64,000 nucleotides of DNA. Origin: Ilyonectria destructans (lineage: Eukaryota; Ascomycota; Sordariomycetes; Hypocreales; Nectriaceae). The notes under the pieces were generated by a model. That model did no database searches. It had not been told where the DNA came from and was given only the letters and a program-made list of their open reading frames with translations. The translations under genes were made by a program, and so were the position numbers. The stretch spans positions 372,001-436,000 of the forward strand of contig JAHEWK010000020.1 in the NCBI GenBank assembly GCA_020740775.1. The letters run 5' to 3'. Each line of letters starts with the position of its first letter. The first letter of the stretch is position 1. Below, in pieces: positions 1 to 10,259 of this stretch.

Positions 1-54
1 GTGTTAGTTCGCTATCCCGGGCGGAATAAATTTCATTCATTCATTCATTCATTG
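1..54 (+). mobile_element. LINE 3' tail fragment
   Basis: The window opens with a CCCGGGCGGAATAAA segment followed by tandem CATT units. The same CCCGGGCG(G/A)AATAAA signature precedes the short tandem tails of the two full-length LINEs in this window (near 14,270-14,357 and 18,182-18,210). I infer the 3' end of another member of that LINE group, its body lying to the left of the window. Confidence 0.55.
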
Positions 55-121
55 ATCGCCAATCCCTTCGGTGGGGGGGATGTGAGTAGCCTCTTTCTGA
101 AGATAAGAACAAGACGCTAAT

Positions 122-728
122 ATGTTCAGGTTCCTCCTTGCCCAGCTTCATCTTGAATCTCTACTCGACCAGACATCGGTCAAAGTGGTCCGTAGCGCTC
201 TTGCGAAGCTACCAAGCGGATCGGATGCGTACGACCATGCGTACGACCATGCGTACGAGACGGCAATGGAGCGAATCGAAAATCAGGTACCAGGCCACCG
301 AGGCTTTGCTAAGTAGATTCTGTCATGGATTACTTGCGCAAAGAGGCCGCTTACTACTGTAGAGCTTCGGCGTGCTCTAGCTGTAGAAGTTGGCACGACA
401 GAGCTTGACGAAGATGCATTGCCAGAGATTGAAGACATTGTCGCGGCGTGTGCGGGGTTAGTCATGATCGACAAACAAGGCGACACCATCCGGCTAGTCC
501 ACTACACGACGCAGCAATACTTCGACAAAACCAGAGAAAATTGGTTTCCGAATTGCAGAAACTGACATCACAACCACTTACGTTACCTACTTGTCATTCG
601 ATGTCTTTGAGAGCGGGTTCTGCCGGACCGATGAAGAATTCGAAGAACGGATAAGGTTGAACCCATTGTACGACCACTCTGCACGCCACTGGGGCAATCA
701 TGCTCGTGAAGCTCCAACTCTAAGGTAG
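122..728 (+). pseudogene. NACHT-ankyrin type NOD-like receptor fragment, broken
   Basis: Joined across breaks, the segment reads as the winged-helix part of a fungal NACHT-ankyrin receptor, the stretch after the NACHT domain that ends before ankyrin repeats. Recognisable pieces are [49 protein letters not shown] and DHSARHWGNHAR. Damage: a TAG at 314-316 where Gln is expected (a C-to-T change), one extra T near 551-554 shifting the frame, and a 12-bp tandem duplication (tacgaccatgcg) near 229-252. No Walker A region lies upstream and no ankyrin repeats lie downstream; a LINE-like tail follows directly. Family assignment is from memory of such proteins. Confidence 0.6.
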
Positions 729-759
729 TTTCACTTGCTCTGTACCTCTTAGCCTAGCT

Positions 760-857
760 AGCCCAGCACGTCTTCTTGTCCTTCGAGGAATAGGCGGGCT
801 GATCCCGCAAGACGTTAATAAAACAAAACAAAACAAAACAAAACAAAACAAAACAAA
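760..857 (+). mobile_element. LINE-like 3' end with pentanucleotide tail
   Basis: A short GC-rich stretch ending in GACGTTAAT is followed by about eight AAAAC units to about 857. Short tandem tails of this kind are typical of fungal Tad/MGL-type LINE 3' ends. The element body is absent, so this would be an extremely 5'-truncated copy. Confidence 0.4.
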
Positions 858-927
858 GAACACATTACTCCAACAGTATCTCGTAGAGAGACGATATGCT
901 CCTAGCCTATGGATTCACCGGTTCTGT

Positions 928-1338
928 TTAGGTCTTGTTAGTCAAAATGACCATTATTGGTGTGGTCCACTTACTGAAGACGTAAACCACCACAGGCTGC
1001 TTACCACCTCCGCCAATGACTTGGATTTCGAACCCCTCTGCTGCACAAGACTGATTGAATTCGTTTGGCCTAACAGAGTATATTTTCCATGTGAATGTCA
1101 CCCTGACATTGGAGTCATAACCGACAATGGAGTAGCTGACGGATCCCTCAATCTGCACCCCTATGTGCTCTGCCTGACAACGCCACATTCCACTCTCTCC
1201 CGCTCGAATCTCTTGGGGAGGCCGAGACTCCGGATCATCCATCCATTTGCCATGGGAGAGATTCGGGGATTCGGGTAATAGGCTGAGTTCCTCATTGGTC
1301 AGGTTCAAGACCACCACGACGAGTTCTCGGGAAGCCAT
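928..1338 (-). CDS. aegerolysin / crystal-protein ET79-like small protein
   Basis: Uninterrupted 136-residue frame without introns. It resembles the small beta-sandwich family called crystal protein ET79-like or aegerolysin-like: an ELVVVVLNLTNEELSLL start, then LSHGKW, a central GSVSYSIVGY block, FTWKIY, and a Gly-rich GGGGKQPVVVYVF end. Family members are lipid-binding or pore-associated proteins, often acting with a partner, but nothing here shows the partner or target. No signal peptide is visible, as usual for the family. The last 15 or so residues after VVVYVF look like an unrelated extension and may reflect loss of the original stop. It is one of few intact genes in the first 6 kb. Confidence 0.6.
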   Translation of the reverse strand: MASRELVVVVLNLTNEELSLLPESPNLSHGKWMDDPESRPPQEIRAGESGMWRCQAEHIGVQIEGSVSYSIVGYDSNVRVTFTWKIYSVRPNEFNQSCAAEGFEIQVIGGGGKQPVVVYVFSKWTTPIMVILTNKT

Positions 1339-1339
1339 G

Positions 1340-2170
1340 CTGGTGTTGGTCTCAAGGCATTGTGTCGGCTGGGTCGTAGACTATTTGAGAAAGACGAGGA
1401 AGGAGAAGAATAGCTACGGGGACGAATCAATTCGTAGACGAACTTCGGGATGCTTTATGTGTACAGTTGTGCTGTGGCCGCAAACTAGCAAATGTTAGTA
1501 TCCCTTACTTTATAATCCTTCGACAGCAACATAACGCGGGGGGGAAGTCTCGGGCTGGTATCGGAATTCAGACATTACTGCAGACATTACATGACGTCAT
1601 AGTCCTACCGTCACGATATACAGCCACTCTCAACCCGGCAATGTCATTATTTTGGCCACTCATACGGGTTACCTAAAAACAAATGACTTTTTCAATGAGT
1701 AAACTATGGGTTATTGCCCTGAGGCCCCCCAATTATTTTCGGGTACCATTAGATAGAAAAAAAGCTCTAAAGGAACCTAGGACCTTCATATTGAGTTTCG
1801 TAGCTCTTTGGTGGCTGATTATCACAGGGACACCAGATTGACATGGTTCGAGAAGTACTGATTACAGTAGCCTCTCGTGGCTAGCGTGTCTGACGATCTC
1901 TGTCACATTCAATGGTAGAACCAAGCTGTAGTGTTAAACTTTGACCGGCAGGGTCTAGAACGCGATCTATCAACTGAGACGAAAGCATAACCGGAGGATT
2001 GACATACCTAGAGCCTCATGTGATGGATGGTGGTCGAGTTGATAACGTGAAAGTGATGTCACATGTTTTTAGGTAAGGCGCTAACGGGTTGTGCAATCAC
2101 ATGCCAAAAGAGCCAATTGACCGTCTAAAGATCAACTAACTGATCCAGATCCTGACACGGTGGGTCGTCA
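1340..2170. other. non-coding stretch
   Basis: Both strands carry only short shadow frames with many stops. I recognise no gene, RNA gene or element end here. Confidence 0.4.
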
Positions 2171-2174
2171 TGTA

Positions 2175-2720
2175 GATGACCTTAATGTTGCGCTTCCGGG
2201 AATCCTGGACTTGATCGACTTCGATTGCGTGAATCTCTAGTCACTATCTTGACATCCATTATCTGTTGCTTCCATGCTCGCTTGTTTGGCACCAACTGCG
2301 CCGAGGCGACATAAGTAGCGAAGCCAGCTCAAAGTCAATTATCATAACCCCATTGGTCTCGGAATTGAACATGTTTGCGACGCGCACATCCTTGTGGACC
2401 ACGCCCTCCTTGGTACCTCCGCAGATTTGAAGAACAAGTCGACTGCTTCTGACTCTTCAAGCTCGTGAACATGTACTCCTTCAAATGTGGATAGCTTTCT
2501 GCAGCAGGCGCCCAACTGTTAATGACAACGTGAACATTTGGACCCCCAGGACTGTACGAGGACAGATACCACAAAGCCGCTGTCTTTACTGTCCAGACCA
2601 TCTGCTCCGTCAAAAACCATGAGCCACGTCCCAGATGTACTTGGACAAACACACAAGCACGGTCCGCGTCACGTCCTCGGGCGTGGGCTCGGATTGTTAG
2701 GTCAGGCGATGTGGCAATAA
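2175..2720 (-). pseudogene. protein-kinase-like domain relic
   Basis: On the minus strand, across at least two frame changes, the C-lobe of a kinase-fold protein is legible: GVVHKDVRVANMF (catalytic loop, HKD for HRD, with the following N) and then GVMIIDFELASLL (DFE replacing DFG), followed by LVPNKRAWK. Further 5' are FEGVHVHELEESEAV and SSYSPGG-like pieces. This looks like the fungal lineage-expanded kinase-like proteins with an HKD/DFE signature. No continuous frame covers the domain, so it is a relic. Confidence 0.5.
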
Positions 2721-3188
2721 CCGATATATCCTAAGGAAGTTACGAAAGCATATATTGCGTACAATGCTTGCGATGTGCGCAGATGATGTACGAGGAGATA
2801 CCTCCTCGCTGTTCGTCATCATTGCGTTTTAGAGAACCTGTCCAAGACAAGTCCGTGCTTGCGCAAGCGCAAGGTCAGTGGCGGTTCCCCAGAGTGCGCC
2901 TCCAATCTCCATCCACGGCTTATCTCTCTGGAAGTCTCGCATGCCGTCCGCATCCGCATCGGTTAGTCCAAGACAATCCCCCTCTCCATGCTCACGTCCC
3001 CGCGCGCCTGCACAAGCACCTTCCCCCACGACCCCTGTCGCTGCTGCAGCTCCTCCCTTGGTGCCATCACCATGAACTTGCAGATTTCCTCCCCTTCTCC
3101 CTTGAGACCACCTGATTCTCCCCTCCTTTAATTTTATATTTTACTTCGCCAAATAATTATTACTCTGGGACTTAAACACATTTGGTTC

Positions 3189-4283
3189 TTGAATCGATCC
3201 TCTGCATCAGATGGCCTAACTGAAAGCCTAACCGAGAGAGATATGGCCAACCTCCCCCCCTTCCGTCGGCGCTCCCCTACAGGCCACTTTCCATTGCATC
3301 CACAACCTCCCGCGCCTGCGACTTCGAACCCAACGACGACTTCAGCGATAGCTCCCTCCTCCTCCCCGAACGCCGCCGCCCCCGTACATCCTTCTTTCCA
3401 CCAACCCCGTATCGCCATCGTCTTAGACGTAACCACACCATGGCATCCATGGCTCTTTGCCTTGCGTCTCGTTTCCGTCATCCCCGCGCTCTGGTGGGGT
3501 CTACCCTCGGCGCTCCAGCTGTTGTTTCACCTACTACCGGGCCCGGAGCTCGTTGTTGTTGCGCCGTCGGCGGCGGGAGGAACCCAGGGGTTGACTGTTG
3601 AGGCGGATGCGCGGTATGCCCTTACCGAGACTGGTCTCACAACTATATGGGTGCGTTTTCACGCGGAGAAGCTTGCTGTACCTGAAGCAACTACAAAAGG
3701 AGGTGGAAGAAGGAATAAAATGCTGATTAGGCAGACGGTTCTAGTGTTTCGCGTCGGGATATTTCTCATTCTTCTTTACGGACTGCTTGATGTCTCGATG
3801 GTAAGTTCCTGACATAAATTCCCCTTGGCACTCTCAATGATATCACGAAAGACAACGCCTACCTCACAACGCTTACCTCACAGCTGGCGTCATCTCCCTT
3901 GCAGGCGGCTTCCAAGACCCCCGTCTCCTCCTACCAGGCTGGATCGGCATAGCCACCGTACGTTCCCCCTCATCTCACCTCACCTGCCCTCACCTTCCAT
4001 CCGCAACGAATATCCCGTCCATTAACATCGCCCTGCAGACCCTTAACCTATTGTACTGCATCACTCACCAAAAGATCAACATCGGCAACGAGCCGTCCAC
4101 GTCCATCAACGTCTCCTCCATGGCCAGCTTCCTTAGCATGGAGACCTTACTGGCGCACATGCACCTGTACACTCCGGACTACCCCCAGATACCCTCATCT
4201 CCTCAGGGCGGCGCGGCTGGGACAAGGCGCTGCGCATGATTGCGCACGTCCGGGGGAGCATCGAGCAGTTTGATGAATTGTGA
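3189..4283 (+). pseudogene. multi-pass membrane protein, unknown function, frameshifted
   Basis: A hydrophobic fungal protein is spread over three exons with GT-AG introns near 3,800-3,930 and 3,958-4,038. Readable parts are WHPWLFALRLVSVIPALWWG and a second membrane segment near VFRVGIFLILLYGLL, then LPGWIGIAT and, in the last exon, TLNLLYCITHQKINIG, ending ...RGSIEQFDEL. Two single-base shifts break it: one extra base just before WHPWLF (near 3,440) and one near 4,197, after which the C-terminus continues in the next frame to a TGA at 4,281. The acidic/Ser-rich N-terminus is also in a different frame. I do not recognise the family. Confidence 0.4.
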
Positions 4284-4299
4284 CGATAAACCTCTGTAT

Positions 4300-4930
4300 T
4301 TCTGTATGAGATTGTACCTCGGCACGCCGGCATGTGCATCCGCAAAGTCGTATCCAACCTCGCTGATTTACAAATGGGCAAGCAGGCGGGATCCAAGTGA
4401 CGGAAACAGGAGCAATCGAAGTCAATTGAATCAAGTTTGGGGATTAGTAGATAATGAGCATTGCATACTCAGTCTCCCCTCAGTGCTTCAATTTGTCTTA
4501 TTAGGCGTCGACCTTAGGTACCTAAGAATCTGAGGCAGTCCCAATAATTTGCTTCCCACGCAGCCAGAAGAAACCTTGCGGTTTTCGGTGGACAAAACCG
4601 TAAACAGCCAATTAGATTCTCTACAGCCCATTGCCGGACTATCTCGCTATGAGTTCTAACCTCAGTTTTGATGCTTTTTGTGACTTTTGTTGCCACAAAT
4701 ATCGTGGCCCGGGATCAAGAATATTAGGTCGGATCATGCGGTGCAATCTCTTCCAAAGACAGTCTCAGCTTCCAGCTCTGGGCAATGAATTGACATGTGC
4801 AGGTGTGGCGAAGTCCAATGCAATGAGTGAACATATATGCGTCTTCGCTGGTGTCGGATCACGTCATAAAGCGATATTTTTTGGAAGGAATGCACGAGTT
4901 TGAGCTCGAGAAAACGATCCATTCCCCTTA
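4300..4930. other. no supported gene
   Basis: Only short overlapping frames occur and I see no conserved motif. The stretch leads into the Helitron relic and may hold its decayed N-terminal part. Confidence 0.3.
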
Positions 4931-4978
4931 ATTGTGCACGATTTTGTTACAGAGGCCTAAAATGATGCTTGGAAATGA

Positions 4979-5960
4979 TAATACGGCTTCCGGCAGCCGA
5001 TGTCGAGGGAGCATCGCCTCAGCCTGCGGCGCAAGATCAAGTCCCTCGTCATCCGGTACGGCATCCCTGCCATCTGGTTCACGCTCAACCCGAACGACAT
5101 CACCAGCCCCGTCAAGCTACGGCTGGCCGCATACCGCACCCACGATCCAGAAGGGGCCGAGGCGTTCCTGAGGAGCCTAGACATGGCTTACAAGCGGGCG
5201 CGATTGGCCATCTCCGACCCGGTGAGCTTGGCCATCTTATTCCACATAGAAATCTCACTATTCTTTGAGCACTACGTCAAAGTAGGAGAGCAGTCGGTCT
5301 TTGGCCGCATCAGCCAGTATTTCGGGGCCGCCGAAACCAACGAGCGTGGTGCGCTCCATGTCAACGGATTGCTGTTGCTGCAAGGGAATATGCAACTGAG
5401 TTCGGTTCTGGCCGACGCGCGAGGCGAGGAGGGAACCTCGTATCGTGACCACGTCACTGAGTATGTCGACAGTGTCTTTTCCGAGGTATGTCGTCGCCAT
5501 CAAAACACAGCTCGTAAGCTGACGGGCGTCGTAATATGAACATGTAGGATCTGGACCAGGAGGCTTTCTATGCCGTTTGGGCGTAGAGATCGGTTACGTC
5601 TGACATATCACGGCTGATGCAGGACATTCAACAGTTCGCTACGTCCTTTGACGAGGAGGCCAACTTCTGCGCTGGAGCCACGCAGATCCACACACACAGC
5701 CCGACGTGCGTGAAGTACTCGCTAGGAAAGCGCGGAGGAAAAGCAGGAGACCTGTGCCGCTTCAAGGCCCCGTGGAAGTTGGTCGAGAAGACGGCATTCG
5801 ACCCGGACGGAGTGTTGCGGATCCAACGCACACACAACGTGGTGAACAGGTGGAACAAGGGGATCGCCGTAGAGCTACGGCACAACCACGACATCTCGTT
5901 CATCGCAACGTTCCACTTTCAAGACTCATGTCACACGACACTCGAGACCGAGCTGTAGGC
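4979..5960 (+). pseudogene. Helitron Rep (helitron_like_N) domain relic
   Basis: The first part carries IPAIWFTLNPNDITSPVKLR and FFEHYVKVGEQSVFGRISQY, diagnostic of the Helitron N-terminal replication-initiator region. A probable intron (about 5,486-5,547, GTATGT...TAG) leads to a second block with DIQQFATSFDEEANFCAGA, THSPTCVKYSLGKRGG and RTHNVVNRWNKGIAV. The HUH-type metal motif, normally HVH in this block, reads ALHVNG, so one metal-binding His is Asn. A TAG lies early in the second exon (AVWA*). Similarity is lost after ELRHNHDISFIAT, and no PIF1-type helicase domain follows. This is a dead 5' fragment of an autonomous Helitron. Confidence 0.75.
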
Positions 5961-6680
5961 CCTAACAACGTTTACAGCGACGTTCTGTTGAGCCAAGTAC
6001 GATATCTTCACGCCTAACTGAAGAGGACGGAGACGACGTCATCTACCTCGGCGCCTTTCCGCGACAGCCGTATCACCACACGGCCGTTTATACTTTCCGA
6101 TGTCCCGCCATCGACTCGAATCGAACCTTGGATATCTCTCCACGCATTCTCCCTACTGCGAAACTCAAATATATGACTTTGTAGATTCCGAGGGCAGATT
6201 CAGACTGTTCTAGAAATTCACCGAGAGCATTCACGATGACATGTTTGTTAATACTAGGCACTTCGTTACGACTGCTATTAAACAAGCGAAGACTTCCAAA
6301 GCTAACGAACGATGAAGAGCAGAGTCTTCTGTTAGCTCCTAGTGCATTTTGGAACAGGACTTTGAAGTCAAAGCTAGAGCAGCTTTGGAGAAAAAACATC
6401 ACGAAACGAATGGTATAAATCCAAAGAAATTAACATCGCCATATCAGTCACGGACCGAACCAATCAGGCAGGACCTAACGAAGCGGTTTGACATGGAGAC
6501 CGATGCAGGGAGTATGTATCCTTCGATTACACCTCCGGCTGAGGCTGTGTAGGATTGGTTCCGTCTTGGCCGGCTTCCATGTTAGTAGAATCCCTATTAC
6601 GGCCATTCGAAGGATAACTGCTGCTTGACATTGAGAAAACGCAAAATTTAGTAAATACTACAATGTTTTTAGGCCTCGAT
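5961..6680. other. decayed sequence after the Helitron relic
   Basis: Short frames of up to about 100 residues occur on both strands (for example 6,236-6,418 on plus), but I recognise no domain. It may be remaining Helitron or other element debris. Confidence 0.25.
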
Positions 6681-6685
6681 TTCAC

Positions 6686-7347
6686 TCACTGCGACATCTT
6701 TCTCATCTGCTGCTTGGCAGATCGCACCGTGTCTTTGACCTGGATATAGTTGTGGAGGACATATATACCCTGTTTCCTGATTAGCGTCGGTCATTGGTTC
6801 ACAAGGGGAGTCAGTTTCTCACTAGAATACCACTGAGAAGATGAAGAAACCAAGCGATGAACGAAAAGGCGAGAACGGTCTTCCACTGCGAACACCCGGC
6901 TCCGTTGATGTTGACTCTGCCAACCGGCCCAACGGTCCAGAAGCGGCCCCAGTAGTATCCCCAATAGTCGTAATACCAGCTTGCTGTGCAGGTGTGGCTC
7001 CTCGTTTTCTATCGTTCCATACGTTTAGTTCCTGTTCACAAGAGAGCAGAAGGGGTTCTCACCGATTGGAGCAAGCAATATGCCACCAACCACATGACAA
7101 AGAGAACGAAGTCGAATGGAAAGCTCAAAAAAAGAGAATCAAATGGTGGGCAGAGGAAAATAGAGTAGACAATACCTATGCCCGCGACGACCATGGCATA
7201 GATAATTCGTCCATCGCAATTGACCTCGGCAATATCAATCAAGTAGACGAACCGGGAGAGGAGGCCAAGGACGATCACGGCGCAGCAAAACTCCAAAAAC
7301 CGCAGGATTACTGAGGCGACCTTGTGTGCAGCACCACTGCGCGCCAT
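6686..7347 (-). CDS. MARVEL-domain membrane protein, three exons
   Basis: Start ATG at 7,345-7,347 (MARSGAAHKVASVILR). Exon 1 runs 7,347-7,063, exon 2 7,008-6,823, exon 3 6,769-6,686. The introns are GTGAGA...TAG and GTGAGA...CAG, phase 0. This gives about 184 residues with no internal stop. Four hydrophobic segments (LRFLEFCCAVIVLGLLSRFV; IIYAMVVAGIGIVYSIF; FPFDFVLFVMWLVAYCLL; TVLAFSFIAWFLHLLSGIL) and the WYYDYWGYYWGRFW block with the Cys of GAGCSQW fit the fungal MARVEL family, thought to act in membrane apposition or vesicle traffic. Exon 3 (GIYVLHNYIQVKDTV) supplies a cytosolic tail. Splice sites are my reading. It appears intact although its neighbourhood is decayed. Confidence 0.7.
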
Positions 7348-7349
7348 AT

Positions 7350-8733
7350 TGGATGAAGTAAAAGCTTCCTGGTAGTCGGTGGTGAGTAGCGAAGTGATTT
7401 GTTCGTTGGTTGATACCAAGGATTCCTTTGACTGGACAGAGTTAGAACAGCATGCTCCAAATCGGATGCCTAATATAACCAGGCGATCGACAGGCAACCT
7501 AGCTTTATGTGATCTGATATCTGCAGTCGGCCTGATTAAGAAAGTGCTATGTTGTAACGTCATTCTGATTTAGAGGCGTCGCGAAGGTTTGGCCCGATGC
7601 TGTACTGGTAAAGTAGGGTGACTCTGGCACCCTATCGATTGGAAGGGCTCGGTGAATGTATGGAACTCTCATTCAAGGTGTGTCTTACATTTTTAAATCC
7701 ACATTGATCGCTGTGAATCGCCAGGAGCACATGCTGGGGCATTGTGGCGTACCTTGTACAATCTCAATGAGAGCTAAAAACAAAACTCCGAGACCTTGAT
7801 TTTTTGCACGCTCTCTCGACGGCCCGTCACTGCCTAGCGACGCTCGAGGGTCATGGCAATTCGGTTAACGCGGTCGCCTTCTCACCGATGGCTGGTGTCT
7901 TGCATCCGAGGTGGTTGGAAGAGAAAGAGGGGTTGGGAGACGCGATGGTGTTTTGACACGTCAAGCGGGGCTGTACGGAGTCTTTGGGCCCGTAACTGTA
8001 CAATGGCATTCTGGTCCCGGTTTGTTTGATTTGGGCTCCTCAAAACAAACCAGTTTCGACGCCCTAATTATCATCCGCACTCCTTATCACAATTTTGCCA
8101 GCCTCCATGGAAGAACTTGAGGAGCTGTGGAAGCAACTCTGGGAAGAACGTGCCGACGCGAAGCGGCCGACGTAGTGTTCGACCAGGTCATATTTGGCAG
8201 CATACGCGGCGGCGGGGTCCCTTTGTCCACGAGCCAGCCGTCAGGCCGATTGGTGAAGCGTATGATACGACCTGCCGTGGCACATGGGAACGAAGTTTAT
8301 TAGGCGAGGGGTGCTGATTCACCTGCACGTACGCGCTCGCGGTCGAGGATGTCAAAGTGAGTAGGAAGATGCCATGCATGTGAGGGTTATTGAGAGTCAA
8401 TCTTTTTTGGCCTTGACCACTGCCCAAGTCAAGAGGACGAAGGTCCCAGTTATATACACAACAACGGTGCCCAAGTGGGTCGGGACGCCACCTCGGCTGA
8501 AGCGGAATATCGTTTGACAGAGGAGATGTGGCTTCGCCGAATAGCTGCGGACAAGGAAGCTGTTGCGTAGGTAGGTCGTTCCTCCCGGAAGTCACACAAG
8601 TCTTAGAGGGCTTAGAGGGATCAATAGATAGGTAAGAACGGTATTAAGCCATCGATCAGTCAAAATAATGTTTATAGCTCTATTTGCGCATTTTATAGTC
8701 GATTCAATGCGAAAAAGATGAAAAAGATGAATC
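7350..8733. other. mostly non-coding, one small frameshifted coding remnant
   Basis: Around 8,107-8,316 the plus strand reads a Glu-rich MEELEELWKQLWEERADA, and then, in the next frame, VVFDQVIFGSIRGGGVPL, ending at a TAG. This suggests a frameshifted coding remnant of unknown family. The rest shows only shadow frames. Confidence 0.3.
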
Positions 8734-8742
8734 CTTGTCGAG

Positions 8743-8820
8743 GGCGCCCCATAGGTTCACGCCTAGGCGCGATTTTACGTGGTCACGCGTAGGCGTGAGT
8801 ATTATGTAAGCCTTCAATTG
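8743..8820 (+). repeat. MULE left terminal inverted repeat
   Basis: The 78 bp match the right end in inverted orientation at every position. The repeat contains the internal near-repeats CACGCCTAGGCG and CACGCGTAGGCGTG, possible transposase-binding sub-sites. Confidence 0.9.
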
Positions 8821-8921
8821 CAACAGGTGCTCAGTAGGCCATGTAGGCATAGCTTAGCGGGACACTTCTCGAAATCTCATTATTTATCTTCTTTATAACT
8901 TTTGAAATACCCGGTAGCCGC

Positions 8922-10259
8922 TTGGCGGAGATTCAGGCCTTTGGCGGATGTCTGGTGTTGCGAACCCCGCTTCCGACGTCATTGTCGTCATGGAAGGCGA
9001 ACCGGATGTTCCGGGCGGGGGATATCATCGTCCCCTGCGTAAAAGGACCAGAACGACGAGGGCATTGGAGTCCGAGCAGCAAAAAAGGTGATATGGAATG
9101 GCAGGAGGAGGAGAGCAGCGAGGGAGCTCTGAGTCATACGCGAATTAAGAAAAGAACCACGCCTAAGGCAGCTGGCAGCGTGACCGAGGCGATCCAGGGT
9201 TTGAAACGACTCCTGGAACAGGATTTCAATCAAAGAATGGAAGCAATGAAGGCAGAGTTTCAGCTCGAGTTTACAAAACTTAGCGACCGCATGGCTGAGG
9301 AAGTCACTAGGACCACGGCCCAGATGGCGCAAAAATTGTCACAGGCTCGAGAGCAGCTCACTCTGATTTGCAGCGAGTTGGAGCAGACCCGGCTACAGCT
9401 GGACACCTTGACCAATGCTCATGCAGCAAGATCGCCTAGTCAGACATATGCAGATGCTGCCAGGATGACGCCTATTAGTATTACCACTCAAACCCCATCC
9501 ACGGTTCGATCGGCAACCCCGGAACCAGTGTTCTGCACGGTAGACACATCCAGGGTGCCCGAGGATCATATCGGAGATACTACACCAGCAGTGCTTCGCA
9601 GGGCCATTGAACAGGAAATGCGAACGTCTAGCGACCAACCTAGTTGGCGATGTGTTGCAGTGACCAGAGATGGACGAAATACCAACCGCCTGAGGGTCAT
9701 CGGTAGGAACGAGGAAGAACTGAAGAAGATCAAGACCATTATTGAGGTCAAGAAGGCTCCAGGTGCGAGAGTCCTTCGTGACCAACTGTACCCAGTCAAA
9801 GTTGACAATATCAACCGTACCGCCGTTCTCGACCAGGAAGGCAAGGTCCTTCCTGGAGCAATGGAAGCCTTGGGCCAAGAGAATGAAGTCCAGATTGCCA
9901 AGATGGCCTGGTTGAGTCGCAAGGATAACGCAAAGGCATATGGATCCATGGTGCTATACCTCACCAAAAACAGTGATGCCAGGAGACTCTTACAGGAACG
10001 CTACTTCCTTGCAGCCGGTGAATCGGCTTATACCAGCATGTTCGAGCGGAGAACCGGACCGATACAATGCTACAACTGCCAGGAGCTTGGCCACAAGGCC
10101 TTCTCGTGCAGCAAGAATCGGGTATGTGCGAGATGCGCCGCCGAAGGCCATCATCATAGCGAGTGCCAGACGCAGGTACCCAAGTGTGTGCCCTGTGGTG
10201 GACCGCACGAGTCGTTCAGCAGAAGCTGCCCGAAACTCTATCCTACCCGGCATGAGTAG
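8922..10259 (+). CDS. LINE copy A ORF1, gag-like nucleic-acid-binding protein
   Basis: The open frame covers 445 codons. No ATG lies before codon 29, so translation probably starts at ATG 9,006 (MFRAGDII) unless a non-AUG start is used. After a charged N-terminus, a Gln/Glu/Leu-rich region (roughly residues 85-165 of the frame) looks coiled-coil. The C-terminus has zinc knuckles: CYNCQELGHKAFSC, then CARCAAEGHHHSEC and a related CVPCGGPHESFSRSC. ORF1 proteins of this group coat the element RNA and act as chaperones. The stop overlaps the ORF2 start by 8 nt (ATGAGTAG at 10,252-10,259). Confidence 0.85.
   Translation: MAEIQAFGGCLVLRTPLPTSLSSWKANRMFRAGDIIVPCVKGPERRGHWSPSSKKGDMEWQEEESSEGALSHTRIKKRTTPKAAGSVTEAIQGLKRLLEQDFNQRMEAMKAEFQLEFTKLSDRMAEEVTRTTAQMAQKLSQAREQLTLICSELEQTRLQLDTLTNAHAARSPSQTYADAARMTPISITTQTPSTVRSATPEPVFCTVDTSRVPEDHIGDTTPAVLRRAIEQEMRTSSDQPSWRCVAVTRDGRNTNRLRVIGRNEEELKKIKTIIEVKKAPGARVLRDQLYPVKVDNINRTAVLDQEGKVLPGAMEALGQENEVQIAKMAWLSRKDNAKAYGSMVLYLTKNSDARRLLQERYFLAAGESAYTSMFERRTGPIQCYNCQELGHKAFSCSKNRVCARCAAEGHHHSECQTQVPKCVPCGGPHESFSRSCPKLYPTRHE

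Noticed and set aside
9940..10251. N-terminal extension of LINE ORF2 upstream of 10,252
   Set aside because: The frame is open but encodes no endonuclease motif and overlaps ORF1; the ATGAGTAG start is more plausible.
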